A stretch of DNA of 64,000 bases from Thermothelomyces thermophilus ATCC 42464 (lineage: Eukaryota; Ascomycota; Sordariomycetes; Sordariales; Chaetomiaceae): NCBI RefSeq assembly GCF_000226095.1, contig NC_016473.1:1240001-1304000 (forward strand), given 5' to 3'. How positions within the stretch are numbered: the first letter of the stretch is position 1; each line of letters begins with the position of its first letter. The position numbers and the translations under genes are program-made. Shown here piece after piece: positions 59,104 through 64,000 of this stretch. The notes under the pieces were generated by a model. That model worked only from the letters and a program-made list of their open reading frames with translations. It searched no databases and was not told where the DNA came from.

Positions 59104-59983
59104 TCACATAGCCATCTCGGCCTGCAACCTCCTGAGCTCTGCTTCCTCGTCGTCCTCGGCGGTGGCGGCTGCAGGTGCTTTGCCCTTGACTGAAGCGACG
59201 TTAGCACGGTCCGTTTATGACGCTCCTGGTGGCTCAACCACGAGGTCAACTCACTCTCTCCATTCGCCACCGTCGGCAGGCGTTGCTGGATGGAGTCGAC
59301 AGGGACGGTGCCCGTCTCGAGCATCTTGTCCTCGAGATCCTGCTGCTGGAGTGCCTCCAGCTCCTCGTCCAGCTCGGTGTCGTCGACTTGCGGGCCAACG
59401 GCAATATTGCTCATTGCATCGGCAATCTCTTCGTTGAGCCTGTTGTACTCTTGCAGTTGATCCCTACAAGCGCGGTCAGTACCCGAACCGTTGTGTATCC
59501 CCGGATCGCAGGACGGAAGCACGTCACATACATCGTCTCGTCGACCTTAGTCGGCGTCAGTTTGCCGTGTATGCTCTTCATGGCCTCGGTAGCCCGCTGC
59601 ATGGCCAAGAATGTTTCCTGGTTGATATTCGCCGATTCGATCGCATTCACCTGCTGTTCGATCGTCCCAATGTGGTTGAGTGTCTGTTCTAGATTGTGCT
59701 CGTGGATCTTCTTGCGCCGCAGCGCCGCCTTCGCGGCTGTCGAGATGTCAGCATCCCGACCGGATCGGAACCATGAGCGCGCCACTACGATAGCCATACC
59801 TGTCTTGTTCGTATTGACATTCTTTCTCGCAATCTGCTCTTGCTCCTCTATTTGGCGCGTGAGATGGGCCTCACGCTTCTGCAGCATCTCAAGCTGCGTC
59901 CGGAGGTCGAGAATGACATTCTTCGGCGTATCTTTCCGCTTCTGCGCGGCGCCACCGCCGAACCAGCCCCAGATACCTGACAT
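59104..59983 (-). CDS. snf7: ESCRT-III subunit Snf7/Vps32 (CHMP4)
   Basis: Four exons (minus): 59983-59800, 59736-59532, 59463-59255, 59189-59104; introns 63, 68 and 65 nt; 227 residues, normal for Snf7. The opening MSGIWGWFGGG with its aromatic, hydrophobic tip is the amphipathic membrane-binding anchor; helix 1 carries Lys/Arg (KKIHEHNLEQTLNHIGTIEQQVNAIE is helix 2), and the acidic C terminus EDDEEAELRRLQAEMAM is the MIM-type tail that binds Vps4. Snf7 polymerises at endosomes to bud multivesicular bodies; in fungi it also supports pH signalling through the Pal/Rim pathway. The start is ATG 59983. Divergent from Ten1, with which it shares about 660 bases. Confidence 0.94.
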
Positions 59984-60644
59984 GGTGGGTTCGATCGAGG
60001 TAAGAACCGGCAAGGCAGTAACGCAATATCGGCGAGGTCGAAAGTCGAGGTCTAGATGCGAAGGGAGCCAACGAGATTGATGTAGTGGCGGGTCGGGGCA
60101 GCTGACCAGCTGGGCCGATGACGCCTCACCAGTTTTGGCGGGGTCGAGATTCGGCTTCCGGCAACTTCCTTGCCTGTGTCAAACGGTTATAAAAAAATGG
60201 ATGAACACGCCAACAAACCAGACGAGCCTGGCAGACACGGTATCAAAAAGGAGAGTCAATTCTGGAGCCGACAAAAGGACGCGCAAGTCGCGTGGACGTC
60301 GAACCAGGCTGCCTATCGGAGGGGTATGATGCAAGGCGCTGCCAACAACGCCGCTGCAGCTGGGTCGATGGGTCGACGGGCAGATTGCGGGCGGTCGGGT
60401 TCTCGCCGAGGTTTATCCGAACTTGATCATGTGATCAGACGGACAAGCGACTACCAAATACAGATAGATATTGGGCATACGGTCAAGACAGGCCTGAGGT
60501 TACTCGCAGAGCCCACTCAGGCACCCCCAAGATCCACTCGTTCTTCCCTCCATCGTCCTCACATACAGAAGGCAACTGCTCGACCAACGTAAAACAATGT
60601 AAACTTCCATTGCTTTTTCCCAGATTCAAAATTCCCGCATCGCC
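59984..60644. other. Divergent promoter snf7 / ten1
   Basis: About 660 bases between the two ATGs. Apart from the doubtful ORF listed separately, only GATAAAAAAATGG-like A runs stand out. Confidence 0.5.
60197..60592 (+). CDS. Doubtful hypothetical ORF (131 codons)
   Basis: An open frame MDEHANKPDEPGRHGIKKESQ.. with basic, Ala-rich first half and a poorly coding-like second half. It starts 214 bases upstream of snf7's start and ends 52 bases before ten1. No family recognised, no intron needed. It could be transcribed leader sequence rather than a gene; low confidence. Confidence 0.22.
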   Translation: MDEHANKPDEPGRHGIKKESQFWSRQKDAQVAWTSNQAAYRRGMMQGAANNAAAAGSMGRRADCGRSGSRRGLSELDHVIRRTSDYQIQIDIGHTVKTGLRLLAEPTQAPPRSTRSSLHRPHIQKATARPT

Positions 60645-61245
60645 ATGTCATTTGGTCCACGGCCCTCACAGCTTTGCTTGCTTTCAAACTTACCGGAAAA
60701 GCAGGTGGGGGATAAAGTGAGATTCCTGGGATGGTGAGTGGTTCTCTCCTTCGAGCGAGAAATCGAGCGATAAAGTAGATTTGCGGGATTTTGTGGCAGT
60801 TATTGAAGAATCAGGCAGATACGTCCAGCAGTGTTGTTTTCACTCCCACCGTCGTGATGCATCTGCTCGGGCTTTCTAGGATTGCTCTGACCGTGCAAAC
60901 TTACCTAGTGTGACATCCTACATACCCGCATCTGGCGTCCTGGCTTTAGAGCACCGCTTGCCAGAAGAAGCTCGTTCAGTTCACGCTCTGGTGGATGTCA
61001 ATCTGGTCCTCGAGAGCTTGGGTCCGGAACAGACTCGTGTGGGCGAGTGGGTGAACGTTATCGGCTACATCACTGACATCGCTCCATTAGCCAACAGAGG
61101 CAACGAGTCAGCCCCAGGAACCCAGATTGTCCATGCCCAAGCTGTCCTTCTTTGGTCAGCTGGACCCTTTGATATACGGAGGTATGAGGCATCTCTCAAG
61201 ACTCTCATGCAGACGGGTTCCACGCGTTACCGTACGCCTTCCTGA
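60645..61245 (+). CDS. ten1: Ten1, small OB-fold subunit of the CST telomere complex
   Basis: Two exons, 60645-60733 and 60909-61245; 141 residues. The N-terminal MSFGPRPSQLCLLSNLPEKQ with GDKVRFLGC-V follows the Ten1 opening (leader, then the K-V-R-F-L-G-C strand). After the intron, VTSYIPASGVLALEHRLP, VDVNLVLESLGPEQTRVGEWVNVIGYI and VHAQAVLLWSAGPFDI match the Ten1 OB-fold: the EWVNV-x-GY and LWSAG pieces are its clearest signatures. Ten1 binds Stn1 and caps telomeres, regulating telomerase and C-strand fill-in. The 175-nt intron has GTGAGT and ACCTAG and splits a Cys codon. The stop at 61243 gives a C terminus of 20-25 residues beyond LWSAG, normal for the family. It would be missed in a search requiring long ORFs. 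Confidence 0.85.
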
Positions 61246-64000
61246 GCTATATGTTATTGCTTGGTGGTGTACCGCTGCCGGATACAACATCACGAAATAT
61301 GCTCCCTCATACCACCAACAGCAAAAGAGCTTTGGACGCTGCAACGAAGGAGCCGCTTCTTCTCTCAATTTCCTTTGGATTGCTCCCCCCCTGTCGTTGA
61401 AGCAGCGCTCGTGCAGCTCATGCTGTACAAGACCGCCAGCAGCGCGAAATCAGCTGGCGCCGCACAGGATACCTTATCAGACCACGAACAAGACACGAGC
61501 GCAAGCTTGCCGCTTCTACACTCGATGCTCATTTGGTCCGTGACTCGTCTGTTGGTGAGGATCCAGATTCGAGTGCGTTACCCTCCTCCTCGGTGGTGAA
61601 AGCGGCCCCGGCTAATGCCCCCGGCGTTTCATGAAGTCTCTTGGAATCGGTCGGATGAGGAAGACTCATCACTACTGCGGATAGTATTCCGACGGACACA
61701 AATATTCGATCAAAAGTGCAGTTTGTCCAAAACAACGCATGCAACGCAACCTGGGATAGCCGGCATTTTACAGTGCCAGCCTTAACCATACCATCGACGG
61801 GTTTGCCCTTCCGCTAGGTACATGCGAACGTGGACGAAAGCCCAATTGGGCCCCCTGCACCCGGTCCGAAGCTGACTAGTTGTCGGCTCGGCTGCAAGGT
61901 CCTACATACACATGCAGTTCTCCGCCAAACATACGGAAACTGTTAATGTCCATTGCAGTTACGGCATGCCAGATGGCACAATATTGCTGGTCCAAACACT
62001 AACCCCTGGCCGCTCTGCCACGGCCCGATTCTCAAGTTGCATCCGTCGCAGCCAAGATGAAAACATTTGTACGCCGTTCATCCTCCCGCGTACCTGGGCT
62101 CCCCTCGACATCCATCCAGTTTGTCGAATGGTGAAACGCAGACACTGCCCCGAGTCTCCGAGAATCTGAGAAACCGTCTTCGAACTTTCCCCGCTCTATT
62201 TCTCCCCTCCCAGGGGTGGTTCTTGCACCCATCATTAGGTACCAACAATTCCACGTGCTCGGTTGGGCTTCTATAAGGGTATCATGGAATCAACTTTGGC
62301 GTCTATTGTCCCGTCGGCTCCTGGTCTCGTTGCTCCGTCGGCTATCTCTCCTTCGTTTTGTCGAATCACTCGATCCCGCTTTTGACACAACCACGGGCTG
62401 ATGGAGCGGTCGCTTGAGGACTTTGTTCGCCGTTCCGGACGACCTTGCTGCTGCCTGTTTCTCCCACATCTCTCTAGACTTGACACAAATGTCGTCTATT
62501 TGTTCCTGGCGTGGGTGTCAATCTCCTGGTGTCAAGAGTCATGGCCGGTGGCAGGTTGTTGGCGGCTCACATCTGTCAGGCAAGGTCCTGGCGTGGTGAT
62601 CAAAAATCCGTCTTCCCCCTGGTGTCGTCAGCCCTCGGCCGTATCGATCAGCCGTACAGAAGGTTGACGCACATTGCGAGTGAAGGATCTCACCGTCGCT
62701 TCTGGCCCGAGGTAATACTGCAGTTCCCGGGTGATGACTTTTTTGTGGATATCCAAGTGCGGAATCCAATATTTGTTCATGGAGGAAGAAGACGACATGG
62801 TGAAGGAGTATCTTGAGGTATGACAGGAAGACGACAGCTGGACTAAGTGCCCGATGCTCTCGACTTTGAAAAGAGGGGTGCCCCCCTTATTTATGGTCTC
62901 TACCAAGCACATTACGGTCCAAGACCGTCCAGTCAAGGTGTGTTTACGGGCGAGAAGGCTGCTGACTAAAGTTCAGCTATACCACATACCCTTTTTGGTA
63001 GCAGCACTAGCCGCACCGCTCAAGCTATCGCAGCCACTCGCATTCTCCTTTGCTGCAAAAGCCGCGGATGGGAGAGGAATGGTGTCCAGGACGGGCAGAA
63101 CCAGGTCTCCTGAGTGGCTGGCTGATGCAACCACATGTGTCCGCCTCACTTTTTTTGCGCCCCGTCCCTTTCCCCATTCCGCCCCTTCTCGCCTTCTTGT
63201 GGGACGCATGCGCACTGGAACAAGACCCACTGCTCCCTCCAAGATGTAACTCTCGATCCGCATCTTTCTTTATACGGATTATGTAACTCTCGATAAGGGA
63301 ACTCGTGAATGACCTGAGTTTGTCCATGGGATAGCACTCATTGGTCACAGCCCTCCTTCATCATCACGCATCTGGATTTCATGTGTGGTTGAGCAGACCA
63401 TGGATTGGATGCAGCCCTATCGGCTTCCTTGGTGAGCGACAGGCCGGGGTTATTTAAAAACTTGGCTTGCCCTTGACTGGGCATCTTCCTGTTTCTCCGC
63501 GACTGGAGGTGGCGAACGCCCATTATGATGGCTCGTCATGGGGTTGCGTTGCCACTTCACCAACGTTATATGTTTCTTAAGCTGCGCTGCCTGAGCATCT
63601 TGTTCCATCAACCAATGTAGCGCAAACTATACAAAAATCAGGCTCTGATTCCCTATCTGCGCTGGTCCACGTCTACCCACATTCGCCCATGCCCTCGTCT
63701 CAAACTGCTTTTTTGTTAGCTAGCTAGTTTGCCGATAATCTCCCACGCTGGTGGAGAGTGACTTGCTTCTGCAGCCTTGCGAAGCTTCTTAGGCGCTTGT
63801 CGCTGGTTCGCCCTGCCGGTCCTGGTCTAATTATACCGCTTTCCGGCATCCTGGACCCAACCAGGTTGATGATCGGGCGCGTAACGGCTGGCCTGGTATG
63901 GCGGGACAAAGCCGTTTTCTGTCTGCTTTGACTCCACGGCCGGAAACGAAAATGATTTAATGTGTCATAGAATTGAGTACCTAATAGAGGCGCTTGTACT
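61246..64000. other. Right-hand gap, no supported gene
   Basis: 2.75 kb. Open frames at 62401-62816 (plus) show mild coding-like composition, for example LGRIDQPYRRLTHIASEGS and FPGDDFFVDIQVRNPIF, but none has a family I recognise or a complete exon model. A truncated gene or relic is possible. The edge itself is cut mid-sequence. Confidence 0.4.

Overview
The window looks like nuclear DNA of a GC-rich filamentous ascomycete, most likely a Sordariomycete. The evidence is short spliceosomal introns (about 55-210 nt, GTRNGT donors, CTAAC/CTGAC branch sites), long intergenic gaps, GC-rich third codon positions, and recognisable fungal proteins (FacB/Cat8, Nth1, Pgc1, Gpi11, Pmp3, Ten1, Snf7). 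I cannot name the species. I found no rRNA, tRNA, CRISPR array, or recognisable transposon or virus-derived coding sequence.

Layout. At 2.0-11.2 kb lie a mini AN1 zinc-finger gene (+), then endonuclease III (Nth1), an Lpl1-like lipid-droplet esterase and a Pgc1-like phosphodiesterase (all -). At 14.0-21.0 kb are a FacB/Cat8 acetate regulator and a SET-domain methyltransferase (both -). At 22.4-31.3 kb is a dense housekeeping block: translin, Gpi11 and a mitochondrial carrier (+), rpl22 (-) divergent from an archaeal-type YchF GTPase (+), then pmp3 (-). At 31.3-36.2 kb is a gene-poor stretch whose only recognisable coding remnant is a decayed MFS transporter.

At 36.2-45.6 kb four enzyme genes lie side by side: an ATP-grasp-like ligase (+), a TauD-type Fe(II)/2-oxoglutarate dioxygenase (+), an ornithine-decarboxylase-like PLP enzyme (-) and a PaaK-like adenylate-forming enzyme (+). 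Together they look like a small biosynthetic cluster with no PKS or NRPS backbone, possibly making an acyl-amine or amide product. It is the best candidate for an undescribed system here. The ligase gene carries an apparent one-base frameshift and the neighbouring transporter is a relic, so the cluster may be decaying in this strain, or the assembly may have an error.

At 46.2-55.6 kb one minus-strand gene encodes a roughly 3,000-residue acidic, repetitive protein with a basic, conserved-looking C terminus. After a 3.4 kb gap come Snf7 (-), and divergently a doubtful ORF and Ten1 (+), the small CST telomere subunit. The last 2.7 kb has no gene I can support.

Exon boundaries were worked out by hand from splice motifs and frame. 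Each spliced model keeps an open frame of whole codons except the ligase, as noted. Small palindromic TACGGAGTA/TACGGATTAC-type repeats are scattered in the intergenic DNA.
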